A DNA stretch of 64,000 nucleotides, taken from NCBI RefSeq assembly GCF_038008685.1, contig NZ_JBBOZQ010000001.1, positions 4,402,001 to 4,466,000 of the forward strand, written 5' to 3'. The translations under genes were made by a program, and so were the position numbers. The stretch's first letter is position 1. Every line of letters starts with the position of its first letter. This DNA is from Lysinibacillus sp. FSL W8-0992. Lineage in GTDB: Bacteria > Bacillota > Bacilli > Bacillales_A > Planococcaceae. Shown here piece after piece: positions 17,355 through 24,137 of the stretch. Below the pieces are notes generated by a model. It was not told the DNA's origin. It did no database searches and saw only the letters and a program-made list of their open reading frames with translations.

Positions 17355-18572
17355 TTATGGAAATGGGTGTGGTTCTGTATTTATTTTTCTACCTAATTTA
17401 GAAGCCGTTTCTTGTAACCTTGGGCAATTGAGTAGTGGATCATTAATTGAGAGAAAACACAAAGTGGGTATTATCACTCTTACAACAGATAACCCCATTT
17501 GTTTTACATCTTCAGTTGTAATTTCACTATAATATATTTTATGACCTAGACGAGTAATCCTTTCAACTGCGTCAGTAAATTGCACACTACGGTCTTCTAC
17601 GGCAATTTTAGGTATAGAATTAGGAAGGAGCTGCAATAAAATTTCATCATTATTGCCAGCTAAATAATATAGTGGATGATCATCTAAAGTAGATGTATGA
17701 TCAAGCTTTTTAGGAATAGGCTCTTTATAGTGATTTATCAACTCATAATAAATCGAAAATCCTCCTAACCCTTCTTCAATTGACTTTCTAATTGCATGCA
17801 AGTATTCGAGTGAGCTAGCACACCCTAAGTAAAATCCAGCATTCCCTGTAACTTTTACAACAGTTAATATTGTAGGCACTTCCAAATCAGTGCTAATATC
17901 ATACACCCTCAATTGTAGATTGCTATTTTCAGCAAGCTCCAATAGTCTTTTTACATATTCGTTGTGAACCGTATTTAAATCAATTTCTCCTCGTACGCAA
18001 CCAATTAACCAAAATTTTACAAATGCATCTCTTTCAATACATTCATTAAAACCACTTAAAATTGCTTTCTCTAAAGTTTGGCCACAAGCTAATCCAGTAG
18101 AAATTAAATCCCGTAATGGCAAATGACTAGGAGGGCTAGTTAGAAAAATCAGTTCAAATGGGACTAATATTTTTTTATTATCTACTACATCTTTTGCCTC
18201 AACCCATGCTCTCAGTTCGTTAACGTCGACTTCTTTGTACATCGTATTATTCTTATATTGTTCATCTGTATATCGAGTAATAATTGTAGGATTAAGTGCC
18301 TGATGACTAATATCTGCATATTTTCCGATATAAATGTCTTTCATATTAAACTGATTAGCACAATACCTCTCAACACTTTCTCCAATTGCAGCAGACTTAG
18401 CATGCTCCCTACTTATTGAAAAGCCAGAGCCACTACTTATATAATGATTATCACCATTAATTACTGCTAAATAGCGAAATAACCTAGGTGACCCTGGCAA
18501 AGGGTAAATTTCGTTTAATGTTGAAATAAAGCTTGCTCTTAAAGTATCCTCTATTATTATTTGATTACTCAT
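17355..18572 (-). CDS. YcaO cyclodehydratase (LAP D protein)
   Basis: A 405-residue stand-alone YcaO protein. ATP/Mg-binding motifs are visible: AAIGESVERYCA (61-72, E65/E68/R69) and SGFNECIERDAF (173-184, E177/E180/R181). It ends in PHPFP (401-405), the PxPxP C-terminus typical of azoline-forming YcaO proteins. The family phosphorylates peptide backbone amides to cyclise Cys, Ser or Thr into azolines. It overlaps the C-protein gene by four bases (18569-18572), which fits the obligate C-D complex. I am confident of class and activity; the residues modified are predicted from the precursor. Confidence 0.95.
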   Translation of the reverse strand: MSNQIIIEDTLRASFISTLNEIYPLPGSPRLFRYLAVINGDNHYISSGSGFSISREHAKSAAIGESVERYCANQFNMKDIYIGKYADISHQALNPTIITRYTDEQYKNNTMYKEVDVNELRAWVEAKDVVDNKKILVPFELIFLTSPPSHLPLRDLISTGLACGQTLEKAILSGFNECIERDAFVKFWLIGCVRGEIDLNTVHNEYVKRLLELAENSNLQLRVYDISTDLEVPTILTVVKVTGNAGFYLGCASSLEYLHAIRKSIEEGLGGFSIYYELINHYKEPIPKKLDHTSTLDDHPLYYLAGNNDEILLQLLPNSIPKIAVEDRSVQFTDAVERITRLGHKIYYSEITTEDVKQMGLSVVRVIIPTLCFLSINDPLLNCPRLQETASKLGRKINTEPHPFP

Positions 18573-19339
18573 AAACTAACCTCACCCCTACAAAACTCAC
18601 AGTCAGGCATTTGATATACAGGATATTTTTTAATTTCAAGTTCCTCAGCGTCAAAAACGATTTCAGTATTAAAGCATAGTGTTGGCGTTTTAGCTCTACA
18701 GTACTTTAATAATTCTTTTTCAATAAAAGGCGCTAAAAAAGCTTCTAAATTGCCTAAACTTTTATTTTTTATAGGCTCTTCCTCCGCTCTACTAAGGCGT
18801 TTTTGGAAGCAATTGTAACAAGGACCTCCATCAGGAAAGAAAATCGGTCCCATAAAAAGTTTAGAATAGCTAAAGGAATATTTTAACCACGGGACTTCAA
18901 TAGCTCTTAAACGTTTATGTACCTGTGAAAAAAAACTACTACCATCATTATCAAGTGCTATTACAATGTCTGTGTTTTCTAATGAGATATTTTCTAAATT
19001 AGTAAAAGTTATAATTTGATTTAAAGTAGGAATGTCAAAAATTCGCTGTAACTTTTCACTATTTAAACTTCCAGAAACTATGCTCACTTTCAGCAATGGT
19101 GCATCATTAATCGAAACAATTCCAACTTTCTCTAAATCACTTATATTATTTAATAATTCATGTTCTTCCATATGGATTAATTCACTTATTTTTGTCAAAG
19201 GAATTGTACCTGTTAAATAAGGAAATAACTGATTAAAATTTGTTACACCTTCTCCATCTATCTCATAACCTACTCGATCATTAATAAATATTAGCTTTTC
19301 AGATAAACGTTGTAGTTCCCCGTTTGATTGAATATACAT
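18569..19339 (-). CDS. E1-like leader-binding C protein of LAP synthetase
   Basis: I chose ATG 19339 (MYIQSNGELQ) since GAGGTGAT lies seven bases upstream; the longer ORF from 19372 has no site and would overlap a hairpin. The product has 256 residues. Its N-terminal 80 residues look like a winged-helix RiPP recognition element. A divergent E1/ThiF-like core follows, with two cysteine pairs expected to hold zinc (GPCYNCFQKRL near 170-180 and PDCEFCRGE near the C-terminus). The family binds the precursor leader and activates the YcaO partner. It is the first enzyme gene after the precursor, separated by an attenuator-like hairpin. Confidence 0.9.
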   Translation of the reverse strand: MYIQSNGELQRLSEKLIFINDRVGYEIDGEGVTNFNQLFPYLTGTIPLTKISELIHMEEHELLNNISDLEKVGIVSINDAPLLKVSIVSGSLNSEKLQRIFDIPTLNQIITFTNLENISLENTDIVIALDNDGSSFFSQVHKRLRAIEVPWLKYSFSYSKLFMGPIFFPDGGPCYNCFQKRLSRAEEEPIKNKSLGNLEAFLAPFIEKELLKYCRAKTPTLCFNTEIVFDAEELEIKKYPVYQMPDCEFCRGEVSL

Positions 19340-19359
19340 ATTTATCACCTCAAAGTTAC

Positions 19360-19395
19360 AAAAAAGTAGCAAATTTAAAAATTCGCTACTTTTTT
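19360..19395 (-). terminator. attenuator-like hairpin between precursor and C gene
   Basis: A perfect 11-base stem AAAAAAGTAGC/GCTACTTTTTT (19360-19370 with 19385-19395). On the minus strand it ends in six T residues inside the stem. Placed 37 bases after the precursor stop, it probably lets most transcripts end after the precursor, with partial readthrough into the enzymes. Confidence 0.75.
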
Positions 19396-19432
19396 AAATT
19401 TTTATATCTAGATGGTACGAAAATATTTGCTC

Positions 19433-19561
19433 TTATTTTTTTAATGGACGAGCTTCACTTCCACCTCCACAACAGCAACCAGCTTGTAGTAATTGTTGTG
19501 AATCTTTTTTAGTTTTTGTGTTTAATGATTGAACATCTACACTTTTAATTGTTAATTTCAT
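19433..19561 (-). CDS. LAP/TOMM precursor peptide, GCCCGGGS core
   Basis: This is a 42-residue gene with a strong AAGGAGGTG site six to seven bases before ATG 19561. The leader starts MKLTIKSVDVQSLNTK and is rich in Lys, Gln and Leu. The C-terminal part reads LLQAGCCCGGGSEARPLKK, with Cys29-31, Gly32-34 and Ser35. A Cys/Gly/Ser cluster straight upstream of C, D and SagB genes is diagnostic for an azole-peptide precursor. The GCCC block recalls streptolysin-S-type cores, but the tail EARPLKK is charged and short. Up to three contiguous thiazoles plus possibly one oxazole from Ser35 are predicted. Leader cleavage is probably just before or within QAG. The function of the product (toxin, antibiotic or signal) is unknown. 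Confidence 0.9.
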   Translation of the reverse strand: MKLTIKSVDVQSLNTKTKKDSQQLLQAGCCCGGGSEARPLKK

Positions 19562-19583
19562 ATTTAACACCTCCTTGTATATA

Positions 19584-19611
19584 ATTATACTAATTTTTAA
19601 TATTTTTACAA
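19584..19611 (-). promoter_or_regulatory. promoter of LAP precursor operon
   Basis: On the minus strand there is TTGTAA, a 16-base spacer, then TATAAT (19584-19589). The transcription start would lie a few bases before the ribosome site. The -35 overlaps the perfect dyad at 19609-19626. Confidence 0.65.
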
Positions 19612-19626
19612 TAAATATATTTATTG
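19609..19626. promoter_or_regulatory. 18-bp perfect palindrome, candidate operator 1
   Basis: CAATAAATATATTTATTG is a perfect inverted repeat that overlaps the last three bases of the precursor -35 and extends upstream. Near copies (14 of 18 bases) occur at 19658-19675 and 20816-20833, in the two other promoters of the island. Confidence 0.6.
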
Positions 19627-19657
19627 AATTATAAAATTACTTATTTTTATGTGCACT

Positions 19658-19690
19658 TTATAAATAAACTTATTGTAATAGTGTTATAAT
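19658..19690 (+). promoter_or_regulatory. hydrolase promoter with candidate operator 2
   Basis: A consensus TATAAT at 19685-19690 precedes the hydrolase gene. The -35 region has no consensus but lies inside TTATAAATAAACTTATTG (19658-19675), which matches operator 1 at 14 of 18 positions. An activator or repressor acting here is plausible. Confidence 0.5.
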
Positions 19691-19715
19691 AAATAAAAAC
19701 AATTGGAGGCACCCT

Positions 19716-20549
19716 ATGTGGACACAATATATGATTGAAACCCCTCGAGGACACTTTGAGTATTTTAAAATGGGAAATGGTGAACCAATTTGTATAACGC
19801 ATCAATATACGGAGTTTAATAGTAAGGGCAATATATTCGCAGCTCCTTTTACTAAACACTATACTGTCTATTTAATTAATTTAAGAGGCTGTGGAAACTC
19901 TAGCGATTCAACATTAACTGATGACTATAGTTTTATGACTAGTGTTAAAGATTTGGAAGCAATCAGAATATCACTAGGCTTGTCACAGTGGAGCTTTGCT
20001 GGTCATTCTGCTGGAGGTATGTTGGGTTTAATTTATGCGATAATGAAGCCAAATTCTTTACAAAAAATTATAGTAGGTGGTTTGTCCGCATCGTCAAAAT
20101 ATATGTCGCATCCAGATAGCATATATTGTAAAAGTAATCCTAATAATCCAAGGTTATTAGAAATTTTAAAACTTCTTAAAGATCCATCTAAAACTTTAGC
20201 AGAACGAAGAGCGTTAAATAAAGAATGGAATCTAATGTCCATTTATAAAAAAGAAGATTACGATAACATAATGTCTCGACCTAATAGTGGAAAGGCAGTA
20301 AACAAAAGATTAGATTATTTTATATCTACGGAACTAAAAAACTATGATATTACTGATAGCTTAAAAGAAATATATAGCCCTTCTTTTATTTATTGCGGAA
20401 GGTTTGATACACAATGTCCTTTAGTTTTTTCTGAAGAAATCGCCACGGCAATTAACAATTCTAGCTTAACGATATTTGATAAAAGTAGTCATAATCCATT
20501 TGTCGAAGAAGAAGAGGCATTTAATAATTTTGTTAAGTCGACTAAATAA
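19716..20549 (+). CDS. alpha/beta hydrolase, proline iminopeptidase-like
   Basis: A 277-residue alpha/beta hydrolase. The nucleophile elbow is GHSAGG (Ser98), with acid Asp231 in YCGRFDTQCP and His259 in KSSHNPF, so the triad is complete. The oxyanion region is unusual (ICITHQYTEF in place of HGGPG). The closest family by eye is the S33 iminopeptidase/hydrolase group. It is transcribed divergently from the LAP precursor gene, shares the dyad element with it, and is preceded by TTGGAGG. It might trim the mature peptide, process the signal peptide, or hydrolyse a competing product. The sequence does not choose among these. Confidence 0.85.
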   Translation: MWTQYMIETPRGHFEYFKMGNGEPICITHQYTEFNSKGNIFAAPFTKHYTVYLINLRGCGNSSDSTLTDDYSFMTSVKDLEAIRISLGLSQWSFAGHSAGGMLGLIYAIMKPNSLQKIIVGGLSASSKYMSHPDSIYCKSNPNNPRLLEILKLLKDPSKTLAERRALNKEWNLMSIYKKEDYDNIMSRPNSGKAVNKRLDYFISTELKNYDITDSLKEIYSPSFIYCGRFDTQCPLVFSEEIATAINNSSLTIFDKSSHNPFVEEEEAFNNFVKSTK

Positions 20550-20555
20550 AGAAAA

Positions 20556-20587
20556 AAGCTATTCCCCACATATAGGAGGAATAGCTT
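20556..20587. terminator. bidirectional terminator between hydrolase and signal peptide gene
   Basis: A 10-base perfect stem AAGCTATTCC/GGAATAGCTT. On the minus strand it is followed by TTTTTTC and ends the signal-peptide transcript. On the plus strand it follows the hydrolase stop with a weaker T tract. Confidence 0.85.
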
Positions 20588-20603
20588 CTTGTTCATCATA
20601 GGA

Positions 20604-20768
20604 TTAGTGTTGACTTGGTAAATCAGGTATATCTAGAACTTCTATAATATTGACTACTTCAATATTTTTAGGACTGTCCACCATTGCTGTTGGTTTTGTT
20701 GTTGGTCCACTAATAAAAGTTACGAAAAGAGTAGATACTACTAAAAATTGCGTTATTATTTTCTTCAT
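20604..20768 (-). CDS. PapR-like secreted signal prepeptide
   Basis: This is a 54-residue gene with GGAGGG six bases before ATG 20768. The N-terminus MKKIITQFLVVSTLFVTFIS is a typical Sec signal. The rest is short, and the C-terminus is EVLDIPDLPSQH. Size, a hydrophobic leader, and position directly downstream of a PlcR-like regulator match PapR of the B. cereus group. The last seven residues, PDLPSQH, resemble PapR heptapeptides such as ADLPFEF and SDLPFEH as I recall them (shared DLP, and His at the end). The mature signal would be exported, cut outside, reimported by an oligopeptide permease and bound by the regulator. It has its own strong promoter and a terminator. Confidence 0.85.
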   Translation of the reverse strand: MKKIITQFLVVSTLFVTFISGPTTKPTAMVDSPKNIEVVNIIEVLDIPDLPSQH

Positions 20769-20789
20769 ATATTACCCTCCTTTTGAAAT

Positions 20790-20818
20790 ATTATACATAA
20801 ATATTTTGATTTTTTCAA
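20790..20818 (-). promoter_or_regulatory. sigma-A promoter of signal peptide gene
   Basis: TTGAAA, a 17-base spacer and TATAAT on the minus strand, close to perfect. The -35 shares its last bases with operator 3 at 20816-20833. Confidence 0.85.
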
Positions 20819-20833
20819 TAAGTATTTTTATAT
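20816..20833. promoter_or_regulatory. candidate operator 3
   Basis: The minus strand reads ATATAAAAATACTTATTG. It matches the 18-bp palindrome at 19609-19626 in 14 of 18 positions and has the same offset to its -35 (overlap of three bases). This suggests positive autoregulation of the signal gene. Confidence 0.55.
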
Positions 20834-20847
20834 AAATATTTACTTTA

Positions 20848-20884
20848 ATAAAAAATTCCCGACAGCTGCAATGCAATCAGGAAT
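20848..20884 (-). terminator. terminator of the PlcR-like regulator gene
   Basis: On the minus strand ATTCCTGA pairs with TCGGGAAT (one G-T pair) around a 14-base loop, followed by TTTTTTATT. It separates the regulator from the signal-peptide promoter. Confidence 0.75.
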
Positions 20885-20890
20885 CCCATA

Positions 20891-21769
20891 TCATTGTCGT
20901 TTTTCAGTAAAATAATCTAATTTTACTTTTTCTATCACATCAAGGAATTCATAATTTCCCTCAATTTCGAAAATATGTTGCGCTTTCTCAAAATATTGTT
21001 CTGATTCCTTTACCCTATCTAAAATAACTAAATTCCTACCTATTTGGAAGTAAAGCTCTCCCAATAAATACAGTGACTCTTCTGTAACGCATATTTTAAT
21101 TGCCTTCTTACATTCTAAAATAGCTTCTTCTTCTCTTTTTAAAGCTACTAAAGTTTTAGATAGACCATATAAAATTCTAATCTTCAGCACACTATCTTTT
21201 AAATTACTTAAATCGTATTCTGATTTACACTTTTGGAAGATTTCTAAAGAATTTTCATACTGCTGTACTTCAAAATAAATAATCGCAATACTATTATTTA
21301 TACTAATAGTCTGCTCTGTATAATTTTCCTTACCGGTTAATTTTAAAGCGCTGTTTAATATATTTATAGCGTTAACACTATCTTTATTTAAATAAAAATC
21401 ACATATGCCCTCATGCCATAGTAAAAACTGTTTATCTTCATTACTGCTAAAATTCGCCTTTTCTTTTTCCGTTTTTACTATATAATTTATAGCTTGATAA
21501 TCACGATTTCTTATTAGTTTTCTTATTAATTTTTTTGTTTCCTCATTATCATCTTGATGTGTTTTCAATGAATTTTGTCCGAAGAAGTAGTTAATATCTA
21601 ACTTTAATTTTTGAGCAATTTTAAATAACACTACACTAGATGGTACACTTTCACCTTTTTCAAAATTACTTATCATCGCTTGCGTACAAATTCCATCTGC
21701 TAGCTCCGCTTGTGTAATTCCTCTATCTTTACGTGCTTCTTTTAATTTACTTGAAATAAGTTCTAACAT
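20891..21769 (-). CDS. PlcR-like RRNPP quorum-sensing regulator
   Basis: A 292-residue protein with an N-terminal XRE helix-turn-helix (residues 5-60: KEARKDRGITQAELADGICT, SNFEKGESVPSS) and a C-terminal tetratricopeptide region (about 70-285). Layout and length match PlcR (about 285 residues); shared points include the C-terminal repeats with ECKKAIKICV and LGELYFQIGRN. RRNPP proteins bind short reimported peptides through their TPR domain and then activate promoters. The partner is very likely the prepeptide encoded directly downstream. Target promoters are probably those carrying the 18-bp dyad, including the LAP precursor. The canonical PlcR box was not found there. The ribosome site AAAAGGAG fixes the start. 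Confidence 0.88.
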   Translation of the reverse strand: MLELISSKLKEARKDRGITQAELADGICTQAMISNFEKGESVPSSVVLFKIAQKLKLDINYFFGQNSLKTHQDDNEETKKLIRKLIRNRDYQAINYIVKTEKEKANFSSNEDKQFLLWHEGICDFYLNKDSVNAINILNSALKLTGKENYTEQTISINNSIAIIYFEVQQYENSLEIFQKCKSEYDLSNLKDSVLKIRILYGLSKTLVALKREEEAILECKKAIKICVTEESLYLLGELYFQIGRNLVILDRVKESEQYFEKAQHIFEIEGNYEFLDVIEKVKLDYFTEKRQ

Positions 21770-22230
21770 AATTCTCCTTTTCTTCTACAGTATATAGTTC
21801 TTATACTTACGTAATCACTTCTTTTTCTATGAGAGCCCACATGGTGCATATATTTGAAGAAGTTTGCTATTACTTTATAATATAAACTCCTTATCATTAT
21901 AACTATTCTAATAATAAAAAAGTAATATGTCCATAACTCAATTAAAGCACCTAAAATTATTCCGTGCAAAGACAAGGAGCATTATTTAAACTAAATGTCG
22001 CTCCTTTCAAAATTTACTGTTGAAAAGAAAAAAGTGCTGTCACTCAAAATGTTTGAGCTAAGCACAAATTAGAAACTAGATATTATAAATTAAAGTTAAT
22101 AAAAAACACCTTATAAATTCGTAATTTTATGGAAAAATAATATTTAACAGCTTAGCTTTAGACGAAATTTTTTATTAAAAAAGAAGTATCACATTGACCA
22201 ATGCAATAGTGATACTTCGTTTAAAGCCGT
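21770..22230. other. AT-rich spacer upstream of the regulator
   Basis: No convincing gene was found. The 70-codon ORF over 21763-21975 has no good ribosome site and overlaps the regulator start. Two hairpins are visible: AAGGAGC/GCTCCTT near 21974-22008, and a GTGCT/AGCAC stem with inner CTCAAA/TTTGAG near 22031-22065 followed on the minus strand by T6. The latter could end readthrough from the right. Confidence 0.5.
22183..22218 (-). terminator. terminator of the small membrane protein gene
   Basis: A 10-base stem GAAGTATCAC/GTGATACTTC followed on the minus strand by T6. It lies 13 bases after the stop of the small membrane protein gene. Confidence 0.85.
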
Positions 22231-22470
22231 TTAATATCCTATCTTACTCCAGTAGTAAAAAATCATAATCCCTAAAAACAGTAAAAAAACAATATACACC
22301 CAAACAATTGGATTCAGCATTGTTGCAAATTCTTCGACTGTCCCTGAAATCGGCGTATCTTTTTCCGATTTCCGCTCGGAAGTCATCTTTGCAATTCGCA
22401 TTGTCGCCACAAAGGATATAGCCGCAATGATTGTAATTGCAATTAGAGCTGGTATTAACCACATACCCAT
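22231..22470 (-). CDS. small two-helix membrane protein
   Basis: A 79-residue protein from ATG 22470, which has AAAGGAG eight bases upstream. It has an N-terminal hydrophobic helix (WLIPALIAITIIAAISFVAT), a charged cytoplasmic loop with SERKSEKDTP, and a second helix near the C-terminus (VWVYIVFLLFLGIMIFYYW). I do not recognise a named family. It stands alone with its own terminator. A regulatory or envelope role is possible but nothing in the sequence shows it. Confidence 0.75.
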   Translation of the reverse strand: MGMWLIPALIAITIIAAISFVATMRIAKMTSERKSEKDTPISGTVEEFATMLNPIVWVYIVFLLFLGIMIFYYWSKIGY

Positions 22471-22628
22471 AGACAAAACTCCTTTCTTTGCCCTTAGTAT
22501 GCATCAATACAGCTCTTCATTATGCAATGATTTTTTTCGAGACTGCTCAAAAGCCTCACTTAAAAGCTGTGACATCGGCAAGTCCTTTTAACTGGATTCA
22601 ACGACATTCATTCTTTTGCTGAAGCAAG

Positions 22629-23396
22629 TTAAAAAGGGGATTGATTTAGCCACTGTCCTCCATCCAATGTGACACATTCACCATTCATATAACGCGCCTT
22701 ATCAGACATCATAAATGTTGCAAGATCGGCTACTTCCTCTGGTGTACCAATTCGTCCAAGTGGTACAGAATCAATTGTCATAGCAGCAGCTGCCTCTGAT
22801 TCCCATAGTTTAGCTGCACCACCAGTACGTTCAATTGGACCTGGTGCAATCGCATTTACACGAATTCCATAACGTTTCCCCCATTCGACCGCTAAAGTTC
22901 TTGTCATTGATAATACGCCTGCTTTTGCAGCAGATGAATGTATTACACCAGCGCCTGCATTCCAAGCATAGGTCGCCACCATATTGATAATTGAACCGTT
23001 GATTTTATTTTTAATCCAATATTTGCCGATGGCAGAAGAGCAAAAGAACGTACCATTTAATACAATATCAACTACTGATTTCCAACCATTAGGCGTCAAA
23101 TCCTCTGCACGAACGATAAAGTTACCAGCTGCATTATTCACTAGTCCATCAACTTGGCCAAATTTTCCAACAGCAAACGTGACCATCGCCTCTGCCTGCT
23201 CTGGTATACGAACATCCATTTGGAATGTTTCAATTGTTTTTCCTGCTTCTAATATAAACTTTTTAGCTTCTGCTAATCGCTCTTCATTACGACCTACTAT
23301 AACAACATTTGCGCCTTCTGAAACGAATTGCTTTGCCATATAAAGCCCCATACCACTTGAACCACCTGTAATAATAATCGTTTTCCCCTGCAACAT
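22629..23396 (-). CDS. fadH: 2,4-dienoyl-CoA reductase (FadH/YkuF-like SDR)
   Basis: A 255-residue classical short-chain dehydrogenase from ATG 23396, with AAGGGGG upstream. The cofactor motif is TGGSSGMG near residue 10, then NNAAGNF and SSAAKAG (the usual catalytic Tyr position of YxxxK reads Ser, as in decarbonylating dienoyl-CoA reductases). The C-terminus DGGQWLNQSPF and segments such as LTPNGWKSVVDIVLNGTFF match B. subtilis FadH (YkuF) as I remember it. The enzyme reduces 2,4-dienoyl-CoA during beta-oxidation of unsaturated fatty acids with NADPH. It appears to be a single-gene unit. Confidence 0.9.
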   Translation of the reverse strand: MLQGKTIIITGGSSGMGLYMAKQFVSEGANVVIVGRNEERLAEAKKFILEAGKTIETFQMDVRIPEQAEAMVTFAVGKFGQVDGLVNNAAGNFIVRAEDLTPNGWKSVVDIVLNGTFFCSSAIGKYWIKNKINGSIINMVATYAWNAGAGVIHSSAAKAGVLSMTRTLAVEWGKRYGIRVNAIAPGPIERTGGAAKLWESEAAAAMTIDSVPLGRIGTPEEVADLATFMMSDKARYMNGECVTLDGGQWLNQSPF

Positions 23397-23527
23397 TCTG
23401 CTTCCCCCTTCGTTTTTCAAAAAAATGAATACTCATTCATTTTATTTTACTATATTTTCTCGAAAATGTCATATTAATTCTACAAAACTCTTTTTTATAG
23501 AAGTGCATGATTCAGAGTAGTGAAAAA

Positions 23528-23560
23528 AAAAACGTCAATAAGTGCACTTGACGCCTTTAA
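23528..23560 (-). terminator. terminator downstream of the PadR-HAAS pair
   Basis: The minus strand reads CGTCAA, a nine-base loop, TTGACG, then ten T residues. It would stop transcripts from the PadR/HAAS operon after they cross interspersed repeat copy 2. Confidence 0.75.
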
Positions 23561-23583
23561 TATTAATTATTAGATGATTACTG

Positions 23584-23705
23584 CCGTTGATTTTCGATGC
23601 GTGTATACGCGTAAGGCGCAACCCTCGCTAGTTTGAAGTTTGTTGCGGCTTACATATTGTGCTTTCCTGCTTTCCTGCTTGAGTTACCGCCTTTCACTCC
23701 AATCA
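23584..23705 (-). repeat. GC-rich interspersed repeat, copy 2 (diverged)
   Basis: It keeps pieces of the family (CAACCCTCGCTAG, TTGCGGCTTAC, GAGTTACCGCCTTTCACTCC) in the same orientation as copy 1, but has drifted and lost the central CGCGGAAAGC. It lies between fadH and the HAAS gene. Confidence 0.55.
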
Positions 23706-23730
23706 AATGTTAAATATTTTTTTAAAATTG

Positions 23731-24135
23731 TTAATTTCCGATTTCTTCATACTCAACTATTCCATTAGTGTCAGTAGGGTTACCTGATAAACTTCCTATA
23801 AATACTGCAATTGCTAAAAATATAGCAATAAAGATTATCCCTATTAAAACTATTACTGTAATCCATACTTTTTTGCTACTCTTTTGTTTAATTTGATACC
23901 TATTTTCAGAGAAGGATGCACTATACAATTGTTGAAACTCAGCTTTAATTTCTTTCGCTAATTCATTGGCTGGGAGAAAACTTTTTAATACCTGTTCTAC
24001 GGATTTACCATCATTTACTGATTGCAATAAATGGTCTTTTACTTCCACGATATGATGATCTCTATCCTTTTTTGGTAATGGCTCCAACTCAAATTCCAGT
24101 TGACGTATATATTCATTTATCTTCCGATTATCCAC
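23731..24135 (-). CDS. HAAS/DUF1700-type membrane protein
   Basis: A 134-residue protein. The first 70 residues form a helical HAAS-type domain (INEYIRQLEFELEPLPKKDR, IVEVKDHLLQS), followed by one membrane helix (VWITVIVLIGIIFIAIFLAI) and a short tail. Such proteins are typically encoded with a PadR regulator, here two bases upstream. They are thought to sense or signal at the membrane together with PadR. The pair lacks the transporter or adhesin genes that sometimes accompany it. Confidence 0.8.
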   Translation of the reverse strand: MDNRKINEYIRQLEFELEPLPKKDRDHHIVEVKDHLLQSVNDGKSVEQVLKSFLPANELAKEIKAEFQQLYSASFSENRYQIKQKSSKKVWITVIVLIGIIFIAIFLAIAVFIGSLSGNPTDTNGIVEYEEIGN

Positions 24136-24137
24136 TT

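Noticed and set aside
19647..19859. 70-codon minus-strand ORF over the LAP divergent promoters
   Set aside because: It is antisense to the hydrolase start and crosses both promoters; no ribosome site.
20650..20835. 61-codon plus-strand ORF over the signal-peptide gene
   Set aside because: It lies antisense to the well-supported 54-residue prepeptide gene and its promoter, and has no ribosome site.
21763..21975. 70-codon minus-strand ORF upstream of the regulator
   Set aside because: No good ribosome site, codon use unlike neighbours, and it overlaps the regulator start region.
22244..22507. 87-codon minus-strand ORF overlapping the small membrane protein
   Set aside because: It is a shifted frame of the same region; the 79-residue frame has the ribosome site and sensible membrane helices.
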